A stretch of DNA of 64,000 nt from Paractinoplanes ovalisporus. GTDB taxonomy: Bacteria; Actinomycetota; Actinomycetes; Mycobacteriales; Micromonosporaceae. Under the pieces are notes generated by a model. The model had not been told where the DNA came from and did not search any database. It saw only the letters and a program-made list of their open reading frames with translations. Within the stretch, counting starts at the first letter, position 1. Every line of letters begins with the position of its first letter. The stretch covers positions 1 through 64,000 of the forward strand of contig NZ_JAENHP010000016.1 of the NCBI RefSeq assembly GCF_016834655.1, written 5' to 3'. Positions 49,961 to 58,767 of the stretch are shown piece after piece. A program made the position numbers and the translations under genes.

Positions 49961-50997
49961 TGCGGCGTCGCACCGTCATCGGCGCCGCGGTGGCCGTGGT
50001 CGTGGCGGGCGGAACGGGCACGGCGGCGGTGTTGCTGCGCTCCGGCGACGCCCCGGCCGCGACTCCCCCGCCGCCCGGGGCCACGGCCACGGTCGAGCGC
50101 GAGACCCTGTCGGGGTCGGTCACGGTCGACGGGCAGCTCGGATACGGCGAGGCGGTCCCGATCACCTCGAAGGCGCCCGGCACCGTCACGTGGCTGCCCA
50201 AGCCCGGCGCCACCGTCGAGCGGGGCGGTCAGGTGCTGCGCGCCGACGATCGGCCGGTCGTTCTGCTGTACGGGGTCCTGCCGGTCTACCGCGAGCTGCG
50301 TCCCGGCGCCGAGGGCCCGGACGTCGCCCTGCTGGAACGCAATCTGCGCGACCTCGGGTACGGCGGTTTCACCGTCGACGACGAGTACACCGCGATGACC
50401 GCCCGGGCTGTCCGGCGCTGGCAGAAGGACCTGGGACGCGACGAGAACGGCGTGGTCGACCCGTCGTGGGTGGTCGTCGCGAACGGCCCGATCCGGGTGG
50501 CCACGCTGCCGGTCCGGCTCGGCGCCCCGGCCACCGGCGAGGTGCTGACCTACACCGGGGCCGAAACGGTGGTCACGGTCGACGTCGAGGCCGACAAGGC
50601 GGGCTGGGTGCAGGCCGGCGTCAAGGTGACGGTCACGCTGCCCAACGGGAAGAAGACCGCGGGCACGGTGGCGGCGATCGGGGCCAAGGCCGAGCCCGAG
50701 GATCCGGGCGCCGAACCCACGGTCCCGGTGACGGTCGCCCTGGCCGACCCGGGCCGGGCCGGGAGGCTGCGCGAGGGACCGGTCACCGTCACGTACGTCA
50801 GCGAGCAGCGGAAGAACGTTCTCACGGTTCCGGTCGCCGCGCTGGTCGCCTTGGCCCAGGGTGGCTACGGCGTGGAGGTGGTCGAGGACGGGACCCGTCG
50901 ATCCGTACGGGTAGAGCTGGGTCTGTTCGCCGACGGCAAGGTCGAGGTGCGGGGGGACGGTCTGGCCGAGGGCATGACGGTCGGGATGCCGGCGTGA
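49960..50997 (+). CDS. Membrane adaptor with peptidoglycan-binding domain (RND/ABC accessory)
   Basis: 345 aa. A signal anchor (IGAAVAVVVAGGTGTAAVLL) is followed by a barrel-sandwich piece (SGSVTVDGQLGYGEAVPITSKAPGTVTWLPKPGATVERGGQVLRAD), a PG-binding-1 domain (LRPGAEGPDVALLERNLRDLGYG...TARAVRRWQKDLG) inserted in place of the usual coiled coil, and a beta-barrel with VPVAALVALAQGGYGVEVVEDG. It links the exporter to the cell wall. Its stop overlaps the ATPase GTG start. Confidence 0.9.
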   Translation: MRRRTVIGAAVAVVVAGGTGTAAVLLRSGDAPAATPPPPGATATVERETLSGSVTVDGQLGYGEAVPITSKAPGTVTWLPKPGATVERGGQVLRADDRPVVLLYGVLPVYRELRPGAEGPDVALLERNLRDLGYGGFTVDDEYTAMTARAVRRWQKDLGRDENGVVDPSWVVVANGPIRVATLPVRLGAPATGEVLTYTGAETVVTVDVEADKAGWVQAGVKVTVTLPNGKKTAGTVAAIGAKAEPEDPGAEPTVPVTVALADPGRAGRLREGPVTVTYVSEQRKNVLTVPVAALVALAQGGYGVEVVEDGTRRSVRVELGLFADGKVEVRGDGLAEGMTVGMPA

Positions 50998-51650
50998 TCA
51001 CGATGAGCGACGTCCGCAAGGTCTACCCGGGCGGGGTGACCGCCCTGGACGGCGTGTCGCTGTCGGTGTCGACGGGTGAGTTGCTGGCCGTGGTCGGGCC
51101 GTCCGGTTCCGGCAAGTCGACGATGCTGCATCTGCTCGGGGCACTCGACCGCCCGTCGGCCGGCACCGTGCGGATCGACGGCCACGACATCGCCGCGCTG
51201 CCCGACCGGGCCCTCTCCACGCTGCGCGCCCGCACGATCGGCTTCATCTTCCAGCAGTTCCACCTCTCGTCCGGGGTCTCCGCGCTCGACAACGTCGCCG
51301 ACGGCCTGCTCTACACGGGGGTCCGCCGCCGCGAACGCCGTTCCCGGGCGGCGACCACGCTGGAACGGGTCGGGCTGATCCACCGCGCCCATCACCGCCC
51401 GCACGAGATGTCCGGGGGCGAGCGGCAGCGGGTAGCCATCGCCCGGGCCGTGGTGGCCGATCCGGCGCTGCTGCTGGCCGACGAGCCCACCGGCAACCTG
51501 GACTCGGCGTCCGGCGCGGTCGTCATGGAGCTGCTGCACGACCTGCACCGGGCCGGCACGACCACGGTCGTCATCACCCACGACCGGGACATCGCGGCCG
51601 CCCTGCCCCGGCGGGTGGCGCTGCGCGACGGAAAGCTGGTCACCGCATGA
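50994..51650 (+). CDS. ABC transporter ATP-binding protein, MacB type
   Basis: 218 aa: Walker A GPSGSGKST, Q-loop FIFQQFHL, signature MSGGERQRVAIARA, Walker B LLLADEPTGNLD and H-loop VITHD. This is the LolD/MacB subgroup that drives mechanotransmission through FtsX-type permeases rather than classical transport. GTG start 50994 overlaps the upstream stop; its own stop overlaps the permease ATG. Confidence 0.95.
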   Translation: MITMSDVRKVYPGGVTALDGVSLSVSTGELLAVVGPSGSGKSTMLHLLGALDRPSAGTVRIDGHDIAALPDRALSTLRARTIGFIFQQFHLSSGVSALDNVADGLLYTGVRRRERRSRAATTLERVGLIHRAHHRPHEMSGGERQRVAIARAVVADPALLLADEPTGNLDSASGAVVMELLHDLHRAGTTTVVITHDRDIAAALPRRVALRDGKLVTA

Positions 51651-52837
51651 CGAATCGTCTCCGCCCGGCCCGGCTGGCCGGCGCCGACGTGCTGCGGCTC
51701 GGGGCGGCCGGACTGCGCGCCCGGCCGCTGCGGATGGTGCTGTCGGCGGCCGGGATCGCGATCGGCATCGCGGCCATGCTGGCGGTGGTGGGCATCTCGG
51801 CGTCGAGCCGGGCCGACCTGGACCGGGCGCTGGCCGCGCTCGGCACGAACCTGCTGACCGCCTCGCCCGGTCAGACGCTGAGCGGCCAAGACGCGGCCCT
51901 GCCGGAGGAGTCGCTCGCGATGGTGGGGCGGATTCCCTCCGTACGGGCGGTCAGCGCCACCGGCAAGCTGAGTGCCCGTGTCTACCGCAACGAGTTCATC
52001 CCGGCCGCCGAGCACGGCAGCATCGCCGTCCTGGCCGCACGGCCCGACCTGCTCACCACCCTCGACGCGCGGATGGCCCGGGGCCGTTGGCTCACCACCA
52101 CCAGGCCGGGAACCCCGACCGTGGTTCTCGGCCCGGCTGCGGCCGAACGGCTCGGCGTCCACACCCCGGGCGGCCGGGTCTGGCTGGGCGGCCGGTGGTT
52201 CTCGGTGGTCGGCATCCTGGCCGCCTCGCCGCTGGCGCCCGAACTGGACCTGGCGGCGCTGGTCGACTGGTCCACGGCGGTCTCGTCGCTGGGCTTCGAC
52301 GGCCATCCGACCACCGTCTACACCCGATCCGACGAGGCGGCCGTGGAGCGGGTGCGCAGCCTGCTCGGGCCGACGGTGAACCCGGCCGCGCCCAACGAGG
52401 TGAAGGTGTCGCGCCCGTCCGACGCGCTGGCCGCGGCCCGGGCCACCGACGCCGCGCTCAACGGCCTGCTGCTCGGCCTGGGCGCGGTGGCGCTGCTGGT
52501 GGGCGGGGTCGGGGTGGCCAACACGATGGTCATCTCGGTGCTGGAACGCCGCGGCGAGATCGGCCTGCGCCGCGCCCTCGGGGCCACCGGCTCGCACGTG
52601 TGCCAGCAGTTCCTGACCGAGTCGCTGCTGCTGTCCACGGTCGGCGGCCTGGCCGGGGCGGTCATCGGGGCGCTGGTCACGGCGGGCTGGTCGTGGTGGC
52701 GGTCCTGGCCGGTGGCGATCCCGCTCTGGGCCCCGGCCGGCGGTCTGGCCGCCACGATCCTGGTCGGGGTGGTGGCGGGCCTCTATCCGGCCGTACGGGC
52801 GGCTCGCCTGCCCCCGACCGAGGCGCTGGCCCGCTGA
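51647..52837 (+). CDS. FtsX/MacB-type ABC permease
   Basis: 396 aa with the MacB layout: first helix RMVLSAAGIAIGIAAMLAVVGIS, a large outer domain (about 60-270), then three helices (LLLGLGAVALLVGGVGVANTMVISVLERRGEIGLRRALGATG, LLLSTVGGLAGAVIGALVTAG, GGLAATILVGVVAGLYPAVRAARLPPTEALAR). With the adaptor and ATPase it forms an exporter probably for peptides, lipids or antibiotics. Confidence 0.93.
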   Translation: MTNRLRPARLAGADVLRLGAAGLRARPLRMVLSAAGIAIGIAAMLAVVGISASSRADLDRALAALGTNLLTASPGQTLSGQDAALPEESLAMVGRIPSVRAVSATGKLSARVYRNEFIPAAEHGSIAVLAARPDLLTTLDARMARGRWLTTTRPGTPTVVLGPAAAERLGVHTPGGRVWLGGRWFSVVGILAASPLAPELDLAALVDWSTAVSSLGFDGHPTTVYTRSDEAAVERVRSLLGPTVNPAAPNEVKVSRPSDALAAARATDAALNGLLLGLGAVALLVGGVGVANTMVISVLERRGEIGLRRALGATGSHVCQQFLTESLLLSTVGGLAGAVIGALVTAGWSWWRSWPVAIPLWAPAGGLAATILVGVVAGLYPAVRAARLPPTEALAR

Positions 52838-52867
52838 CCGGCCCCGCCGGCGCGTACGCTCCGCGGA

Positions 52868-53692
52868 GTGGGGGATCTCAGCCTGGGCACGTGGCGGCGT
52901 GACCCGGGCACGGTGGTGCGGCGCGGGGTGTCGGTGCCCGACGGCGCCCCGGCGGCGCTCACCATCGTCGCCGAGTCGGAGGTGCCCGGGGTGCCGACCG
53001 AGTGGTCGCCGCACTCGCATCCGATGCACCTGCTGGTGTGGGTGCGCGGCGGCACCCTGACCTCGCGCATCGGGAACCGGATCTTCACCGTGCCGCCGGG
53101 GTTCGGGCTGTGGCTGCCGGCCGGGGTGGTGCACGGCGGCCGGCTCACGGCGGCGGCCGAGCTGCACGACGCCTTCTTCGCGCCGGAGCGGACGCCGGTC
53201 GAGTTCGCCGGGCCGACCTCGATCGCGGTGACTCCCCTGCTGGAGTCGTTGCTGCTGCGCCTGGCCGGCACCGGCCTCGACGCCGGCGCGCGGGCGCGGA
53301 CCGAGGCGGTCGTGTTCGACGTGCTCGACCCCGCGGAGCGGCAGTTCGCCCTGGAACTGCCCGGCGATCCGCGGATCGACACGATCGCCGAGGCGCTGCT
53401 CGGCAACCCGGCCGACGACCGCGGTCTGCCGGAGTGGGCGGCGCAGCTCGGGGTGAGCGAGCGCACCATCACCCGGGCCTTCCGCGAGGCGACCGGGTTG
53501 TCGTTCGCGCAGTGGCGGCAGGCGCTGCGGGTCCATGAGGCGCTGAAGCTGCTCTCCGAGGGCGTCGATGTGGGGAGCGTCTCCGAGCGGCTCGGCTATT
53601 CGCAGCCGAGCACGTTCATCGCCGCGTTCCGGCGGGTCATGAACGTGACCCCGGGAGCGGTCATGTCCGGAATCCCGTATCCGCTGTCCTGA
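52868..53692 (+). CDS. AraC-family transcriptional regulator
   Basis: 274 aa. The N-terminal cupin (WSPHSHPMHLLVWVRGGTLTSRIGNRIFTVPPGFGLWLPAGVVHGG) and the C-terminal double HTH (LPEWAAQLGVSERTITRAFREATGLSFAQWRQALRVHEAL and VGSVSERLGYSQPSTFIAAFRRVMNVTPG) are complete. GTG start 52868. It lies upstream of the iron-transport genes in the same direction, so it may control them with siderophore as ligand, but the iron box suggests a second regulator too. Confidence 0.92.
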   Translation: MGDLSLGTWRRDPGTVVRRGVSVPDGAPAALTIVAESEVPGVPTEWSPHSHPMHLLVWVRGGTLTSRIGNRIFTVPPGFGLWLPAGVVHGGRLTAAAELHDAFFAPERTPVEFAGPTSIAVTPLLESLLLRLAGTGLDAGARARTEAVVFDVLDPAERQFALELPGDPRIDTIAEALLGNPADDRGLPEWAAQLGVSERTITRAFREATGLSFAQWRQALRVHEALKLLSEGVDVGSVSERLGYSQPSTFIAAFRRVMNVTPGAVMSGIPYPLS

Positions 53693-53731
53693 GTGCGGGA
53701 TTGCCGACATCATGATCATCTCCTAGCCTCC

Positions 53732-53752
53732 GTAAGGCAAGGCAAGCCTTAC
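53732..53752. promoter_or_regulatory. Iron-box-like palindrome (IdeR/DmdR type)
   Basis: Perfect 7-bp arms GTAAGGC and GCCTTAC around AAGGCAA, 110 bp before the iron-siderophore binding-protein gene. The half-site AAGGCAAG..CTTAC is close to the box of the DtxR-like iron repressors in actinomycetes, so iron starvation should induce the two transport genes. Confidence 0.75.
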
Positions 53753-53862
53753 TTAAGCCGGACGGGCGGCCTGCGCGTCGAGGTCGGCACCGGCCCGCGC
53801 ACCGGACGGCCCCGCATCGATCCCGTCGGGCGACACCCGGCACGCCAGAAAGTGAAAGTCAC

Positions 53863-54912
53863 ATGATCCGCCCGGTACGCCTAGCGGCCGCCCTCGCCGC
53901 CGTCACGATCGCCGCCACCGCCTGCGGCACGACCGAAGTCGACGAACCGGCCGCCGCCGACCAGACCCCCACGTCGCAGACCTGCGCCGACGACACCACG
54001 AAGACCTCGACCGACCCGGTGTCGATGACCGACGGCGTCGGCCGAAAGGTCGAGCTGGCCAAGCCCGCCCAGCGGGTCGCCGTGCTGGAGTGGCAGCAGA
54101 CCGAAGACCTGCTCACGCTCTGCCTGAACCCGGTCGCGGTCGCCGACCCCGAGGGTTACGGCACCTACGTCAAGGCTGAGAAGCTGCCCTCGAGCGTGGT
54201 CAACGCCGGCGAGCGCGGCGAACCCGACCTCGACGCCCTCTATGCGACCAAGCCCGACCTCATCGTGGTGGAGGCGTTCAAGGCCGACGACGAGCTGATC
54301 ACGAAGCTCGAGAAGCGCGGCGTGCCCGTGCTGGCCACGGTCGGGGCCGACGCCTCGGGGCAGATCGCGAACATGAAGGAGGTGTTCTCGATGATCGCCC
54401 AGGCCACCGGCCGCACCGACCGGGCCGACGTGGTGCTGCGCCAGTTCGACGGGCACCTGGCCGAGGCCAAGCAGAAGGTGGCGGCCGCGAACGTACCGGG
54501 GAAGGACTTTCTGTTCTTCGACGGCTGGATCGAGGGCGGCAACGTCGTCGTCCGCCCGTACGGCAAGGGCGCCCTCTTCACCGAGCTCGGTGAGCAGCTG
54601 GGTCTGACCCCGGCCTGGACTGACAAGATCAACGCGGCCTACGGCAGCGGGGGCGTCGATCCCGCGTACGGGCTGGCCCAGACCGACATCGAAGGACTCA
54701 CCGCCGTCGGCAACGCCATGCTGTTCTACTCCGACGACGAGACCCCGGACAGCTACGTAAAGGAACTGACCAAGAGCCCGATCTGGACGGCGCTGCCGGC
54801 GGTCAAGGAGGGGCGCGCGTACGCGTTCCCGGCCGGCGTGTGGGGTGCCGGTGGTCCGCTCTCGAACGAGCAGGCGATCGACGCGTACGTCAAGATCCTC
54901 ACGAAGGAGTGA
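53863..54912 (+). CDS. Iron-siderophore ABC transporter binding lipoprotein
   Basis: 349 aa. The lipobox TIAATAC ends the signal peptide. The FecB/FepB-type two-lobe domain is visible (RKVELAKPAQRVAVLEWQQTEDLLTLC, GERGEPDLDALYATKPDLIVVEAF, FLFFDGWIEGGNVVVRPYGKGALFTELGEQLGL). It captures ferric siderophores outside the cell and delivers them to the permease whose GTG start overlaps its stop. It is preceded by the iron box. Confidence 0.93.
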   Translation: MIRPVRLAAALAAVTIAATACGTTEVDEPAAADQTPTSQTCADDTTKTSTDPVSMTDGVGRKVELAKPAQRVAVLEWQQTEDLLTLCLNPVAVADPEGYGTYVKAEKLPSSVVNAGERGEPDLDALYATKPDLIVVEAFKADDELITKLEKRGVPVLATVGADASGQIANMKEVFSMIAQATGRTDRADVVLRQFDGHLAEAKQKVAAANVPGKDFLFFDGWIEGGNVVVRPYGKGALFTELGEQLGLTPAWTDKINAAYGSGGVDPAYGLAQTDIEGLTAVGNAMLFYSDDETPDSYVKELTKSPIWTALPAVKEGRAYAFPAGVWGAGGPLSNEQAIDAYVKILTKE

Positions 54913-56933
54913 GGACCGCCCGCGGGGTCGCCGTCCTGACCGGCCTGCTCGTCCTGGTCGTCGTCACCGGGCTGTGGCACATGACCCAGGGCACCTCGGG
55001 GGTCGGCTTCTGGGACCTGGTCGGCGGGCGCGGAGACGTCGGCGGGGTGCCGGTCACGGACGTGCTGGCCGGCTCCCGTCTTCCCCGCGTGCTGGCCGGA
55101 ATCGCGGTCGGGGTGGCGCTGGGCTCGGCCGGGGCGCTGCTGCAGTCGGTCACCCGCAACACCCTGGCCGCCCCGGACACGCTCGCCGTCACCGCCGGCT
55201 CCTATTTCGCGCTGTGCGCGGTGGCCGCTTTCGGTCTGGCGGTGCCGCTGTGGGCCTCGGGCGCCGTCGCCTTCACCGGTGGTCTGCTCGCGGCCGCGCT
55301 CGTGCTCGGTCTCGTCGGCACCGCCTCCAGCGCCGGGTCGACCCGGCTGATCCTGGCCGGGTCGGCGGTCGCGATGGCTCTCGACGCGGCCACCGCGATG
55401 CTGCTGATCCTGTTCAAGGAGAACACCACCGGCCTGTACGCGTGGGGCAGCGGCTCGCTGGCGCAGCTAAACCTCGACGCCGCCACCCGCGCCGCCCCGG
55501 TCATCGTCCTCACGCTCGTCGCGGCGCTGCTGCTGGCCCGGCAGCTCGACGTGCTCGGCCTCGGCGACGACGCGGCCGCCTCGCTCGGCGTCCCCGTGCG
55601 CGCGACCCGGGTTCTGGCCGTGCTCGGCGCCGTTCTGCTGACCGCGATCTCGGTGACGCTGGCCGGCCCGATCGCGTTTGTCGGCCTGGCCGCGCCGGTG
55701 GCGGTGCGGCTGCTCGGGCTGGGCGGCCGGCACCTCTTCCTCGTCCCCGCCTGCGGGCTGGCCGGGGCGCTTCTGGTGCTGCTGGCCGATTCCGTGCTCC
55801 GGGCGGTCCTCGGCGCGCAGGCGGCGGCGTCGATCCCCACCGGCGTACCGACCGCGTTGCTCGGGGCCGCAGTCATCGTGATCCTGGCGCTACGGCAGCG
55901 CGACACGGGTTTGGCTCCCGCGTCCCACGTCGCCGTACGCTCGCGCCGGCGTTTCCTCACCGTCCTGGTCGTCGCGGCGGCGCTGCTCGGGGCGGCGGCT
56001 CTGACCGGGCTGCTGGCGGGGAGTCTGTGGTTGCGTACGGGAGATCTCGCGCTCTGGATCCAGGGCACCGCACCGGATCTGATCGCCGCCGCACTCGACG
56101 ACCGGGCTCCACGGGTCGCCGCCGCGGTGGTCGCGGGCGCGGCGCTCGCCCTGGCCGGAACCGTGGTGCAGGGCACGGTGCGCAACCCGCTGGCCGAACC
56201 GGGCGTCCTCGGCATCACCGCCGGATCCGGGCTGGGCGCCGTCATCGTAGTGACCTCGGCCCTGTCCGGCGGCCGTCCCACGCTCGTCGTGACGGCGGTC
56301 GCCACCGGGCTCGCCACGTTCGCGCTGATCGCCGTGCTGGCCTGGCGCGGGGGCCTGCGGCCGGACCGTTTCCTGCTGATCGGCATCGGCTGCGGCTACG
56401 CGTTGAACGGCGTGAGCACGTTCCTGCTGCTGCGGGCCGACCCGTGGGACACGCCGCGCATTCTCACGTGGCTGTCCGGCACCACGTACGGCCGTTCCTT
56501 CACCGACGTGCTGCCGGTCGCGCTCGTGCTGCTGGTCGCGACGCCGGTGGTGCTGGGGATGCACCGCCAGCTCGACCTGCTGGCGATCGACGAGGACACC
56601 CCGAGGATCTTCGGCGTACGGGTCGAGGCCGCGCGACTGTCCCTGCTGACGATCGCGGCGGTCGTGGCGGCGGTGAGCGTGATCGCGGTCGGGGTGGTCG
56701 GCTTCGTCGGGCTGGTCGCTCCGCACCTCGCCCGGGGCCTGGTCGGTGTGCGGCACGGGCGCATCGTGCCGGTCGCCATGCTGCTGGGCGGTCTGCTCGT
56801 GAGCGTGGCCGACACCCTCGGCCGTACGCTGATCGCGCCCTCGCAGATTCCGGCCGGGCTCATGATGGCGCTGATCGGGGCGCCCTATTTCGTGTGGCTG
56901 CTGCGGTCACGAAGTCCCGGATCAGCGCGCTGA
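54909..56933 (+). CDS. Fused FecCD-type (FhuB-like) siderophore permease
   Basis: 674 aa made of two homologous FecCD halves (about 1-330 and 340-674), each with ~10 helices; SRLPRVLAGIAVGVALGSAGALLQSVTRNTLAAPDTLAVTAG in the first half corresponds to RVAAAVVAGAALALAGTVVQGTVRNPLAEPGVLGITAG in the second. This single-chain arrangement is as in FhuB. The GTG start at 54909 overlaps the binding-protein stop. There is no ATPase gene next to it; the transporter must borrow one from elsewhere. Its last 74 bp overlap the convergent hydrolase gene. Confidence 0.93.
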   Translation: MRTARGVAVLTGLLVLVVVTGLWHMTQGTSGVGFWDLVGGRGDVGGVPVTDVLAGSRLPRVLAGIAVGVALGSAGALLQSVTRNTLAAPDTLAVTAGSYFALCAVAAFGLAVPLWASGAVAFTGGLLAAALVLGLVGTASSAGSTRLILAGSAVAMALDAATAMLLILFKENTTGLYAWGSGSLAQLNLDAATRAAPVIVLTLVAALLLARQLDVLGLGDDAAASLGVPVRATRVLAVLGAVLLTAISVTLAGPIAFVGLAAPVAVRLLGLGGRHLFLVPACGLAGALLVLLADSVLRAVLGAQAAASIPTGVPTALLGAAVIVILALRQRDTGLAPASHVAVRSRRRFLTVLVVAAALLGAAALTGLLAGSLWLRTGDLALWIQGTAPDLIAAALDDRAPRVAAAVVAGAALALAGTVVQGTVRNPLAEPGVLGITAGSGLGAVIVVTSALSGGRPTLVVTAVATGLATFALIAVLAWRGGLRPDRFLLIGIGCGYALNGVSTFLLLRADPWDTPRILTWLSGTTYGRSFTDVLPVALVLLVATPVVLGMHRQLDLLAIDEDTPRIFGVRVEAARLSLLTIAAVVAAVSVIAVGVVGFVGLVAPHLARGLVGVRHGRIVPVAMLLGGLLVSVADTLGRTLIAPSQIPAGLMMALIGAPYFVWLLRSRSPGSAR

Positions 56934-57639
56934 CCACTGCGGGCTTCTCGGCGACAAGGTGGTGCGTGGTTCCCGGAACGACGCACAGCTGCGCGCCCGG
57001 GATCGACAACGCGATGAGCAGACTGTGGCCGGGCGGGATGGTGTCACGGTCGGCCGACATCACCAGGGTGGGCGCGGTGATCCGGCCGAGCTCCTTCGGG
57101 TCGATGTGCGGCTGGGTCGTCCAGAGGCGGAAGAGCTTTCCCAGTACGGCGTCAGCGTGCCCCGGCCCGTCCGGCGACAACCGTTCGTAGTGCCGGCGTT
57201 CGACGTCCGGCTTGGGCTCGGGCTCGCTCTCGTTCGCGGTCAGCGCCCCGTCCGACTCGAACGCCGACGGGTCCAGGTTCGCGCTGATGGCCGTCAGCGA
57301 CCGAACCCGCTCCGGGTGGTCGAGCGCGAGCAGCAACCCGATGATGGCGCCGTCGCTGTATCCCACGACGTGCGCCGACTCGAGACCGACGGCGTCGAGC
57401 CAGGCCACCGTGTCGGCGAGCATCCGGTCGTACGCGTAATCCCCCTCGATGTCGGCCGAGCGCCCATGTCCCGGTCGTTCGAAGGCGTAGACCCGGTGAT
57501 CGGGAACCAGCGCGTCGGACTGGGCCCGCAACGACTCGAGGGAACAGAAGCCGCCGTGCAGCAGCAGGACCGGTTCGCCCTCGCCGGCTATCTCCGAATA
57601 GAGGTCGACACCGTTGATCGGGAGATAGTCCGTCCGCAC
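56860..57639 (-). CDS. Alpha/beta hydrolase
   Basis: 259 aa: oxyanion-side VLLLHGGFCSLES, nucleophile Ser in VVGYSDGAIIG, acid MSADRDTIPPGHS and base GTTHHLV. The long EPEPKPDVERRHYERLSP lid is typical for this group of soluble esterase-like hydrolases. It overlaps the siderophore permease at the 3' ends (74 bp, convergent), so the two mRNAs are antisense there. It could act on siderophore esters, but this is speculation from place alone. Confidence 0.88.
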   Translation of the reverse strand: MRTDYLPINGVDLYSEIAGEGEPVLLLHGGFCSLESLRAQSDALVPDHRVYAFERPGHGRSADIEGDYAYDRMLADTVAWLDAVGLESAHVVGYSDGAIIGLLLALDHPERVRSLTAISANLDPSAFESDGALTANESEPEPKPDVERRHYERLSPDGPGHADAVLGKLFRLWTTQPHIDPKELGRITAPTLVMSADRDTIPPGHSLLIALSIPGAQLCVVPGTTHHLVAEKPAVVSALIRDFVTAAATRNRAPRSAPS

Positions 57640-57689
57640 CCGTCCAGCCTATGGCCGGGACGTAGTGATCCAGGGCACAATCCTGCGCC

Positions 57690-58574
57690 ATGGACTCGCC
57701 GTTGACCGCCGTCGGTCTGCCCATCGCGCTCGGCATCATCATGTTCGGGCTGGGTCTCGGCCTGACCGTCGCCGACTTCCGCCGCGTCGTCAGCTATCCC
57801 CGGGCGGCCCTGATCGCGCTCGGCTGCCAGGTGCTGCTGCTGCCCGTCCTGTGCTTCGGCTTGGTCGTGCTGCTCGATCTGCCCCCGGCCCTGGCCGTCG
57901 GCATGATGCTGCTCGCGGCCTCCCCCGGCGGCACCACGGCCAACCTCTACAGCCACCTGTTCGGCGGCCACGTCGCGCTCAACGTGACCCTGACCGCGGT
58001 CAACTCGGTGCTGGCGGTCGTCACCCTGCCGATCGTCGTCAACCTGTCGGCCACCCACTTCCTCGACGGCGGCGGATCCATCGGCCTCCAGTTCGACAAG
58101 GTGCTCCAGGTCTTCGCGATCGTGCTGGTGCCGGTCGCCATCGGCATGGCCGTGCGCGCCCGCTTCCCTTCTGTCGCCGAGCGTCTGGCCCGACCGGTCA
58201 AAATCGTGTCGGTCGTCGTCCTGGTCGCGGTGGTGGCCGGCACGATCCTGAAGGAGCGCGAGAACGTCGCCGACTACTTCGTAGCCGTGGGCCTGGCAGT
58301 CCTGCTGTTCAACGTGGTCAGTCTCGCCATCGGCTACGGCGCCCCTCGCCTGGCCGGCGTGGGCCGCCGCGAGTCGATCGCCGTCGGCATGGAGATCGGC
58401 ATCCACAACAGCACGCTGGCCATCACCATCGCGGTCAGTCCGGTCCTGCTGAACAGCACCGAGATGGCCGTGCCGGCCGCCGTCTACGGCATCGTCATGT
58501 TCTTCACCGCCGCCGCCTTCGGCTACCTGGTGACCCGCCGCCACGCCCGCGAGACAGAGGCAGCCGCAATGTAG
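57690..58574 (+). CDS. Bile acid:sodium symporter-family transporter
   Basis: 294 aa, about nine to ten membrane helices. Family features: LGLGLTVADFRRV, ASPGGTTANLYSHLFGG (crossover helix) and AVGMEIGIHNSTLAITIAV (second crossover). Bacterial members move organic anions such as pantoate, steroid or keto-acids with sodium. No adjacent metabolic partner identifies the substrate. Confidence 0.9.
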   Translation: MDSPLTAVGLPIALGIIMFGLGLGLTVADFRRVVSYPRAALIALGCQVLLLPVLCFGLVVLLDLPPALAVGMMLLAASPGGTTANLYSHLFGGHVALNVTLTAVNSVLAVVTLPIVVNLSATHFLDGGGSIGLQFDKVLQVFAIVLVPVAIGMAVRARFPSVAERLARPVKIVSVVVLVAVVAGTILKERENVADYFVAVGLAVLLFNVVSLAIGYGAPRLAGVGRRESIAVGMEIGIHNSTLAITIAVSPVLLNSTEMAVPAAVYGIVMFFTAAAFGYLVTRRHARETEAAAM

Positions 58575-58723
58575 CCCGCGAGCGGAACCCTATCGATGGT
58601 CAGGCCGCCTGCGACTGCGAATCGCCGCAGCGGGCTCCCACACCTTCTCGCCTCATCCGTGCTCCTCCTCGTGACCGAGCCCGGCTGACTACCCACGCCC
58701 CCATCCCGACAGCATCATGGGCA

Positions 58724-58737
58724 GGAAAGCGCTTGCC
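58724..58737. promoter_or_regulatory. GGAAAGCGCTTGCC, probable LacI-type operator
   Basis: Dyad with 6 of 7 arm bases matching around the central AAGCGCTT, 30 bp before the start of the secreted esterase gene. GGAAAGCGCTTTCC-like sites are typical LacI/GalR operators of actinomycete glycan-use genes. Confidence 0.6.
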
Positions 58738-58767
58738 TATATTGATGAGCGTTGATTTAATGGCGAC

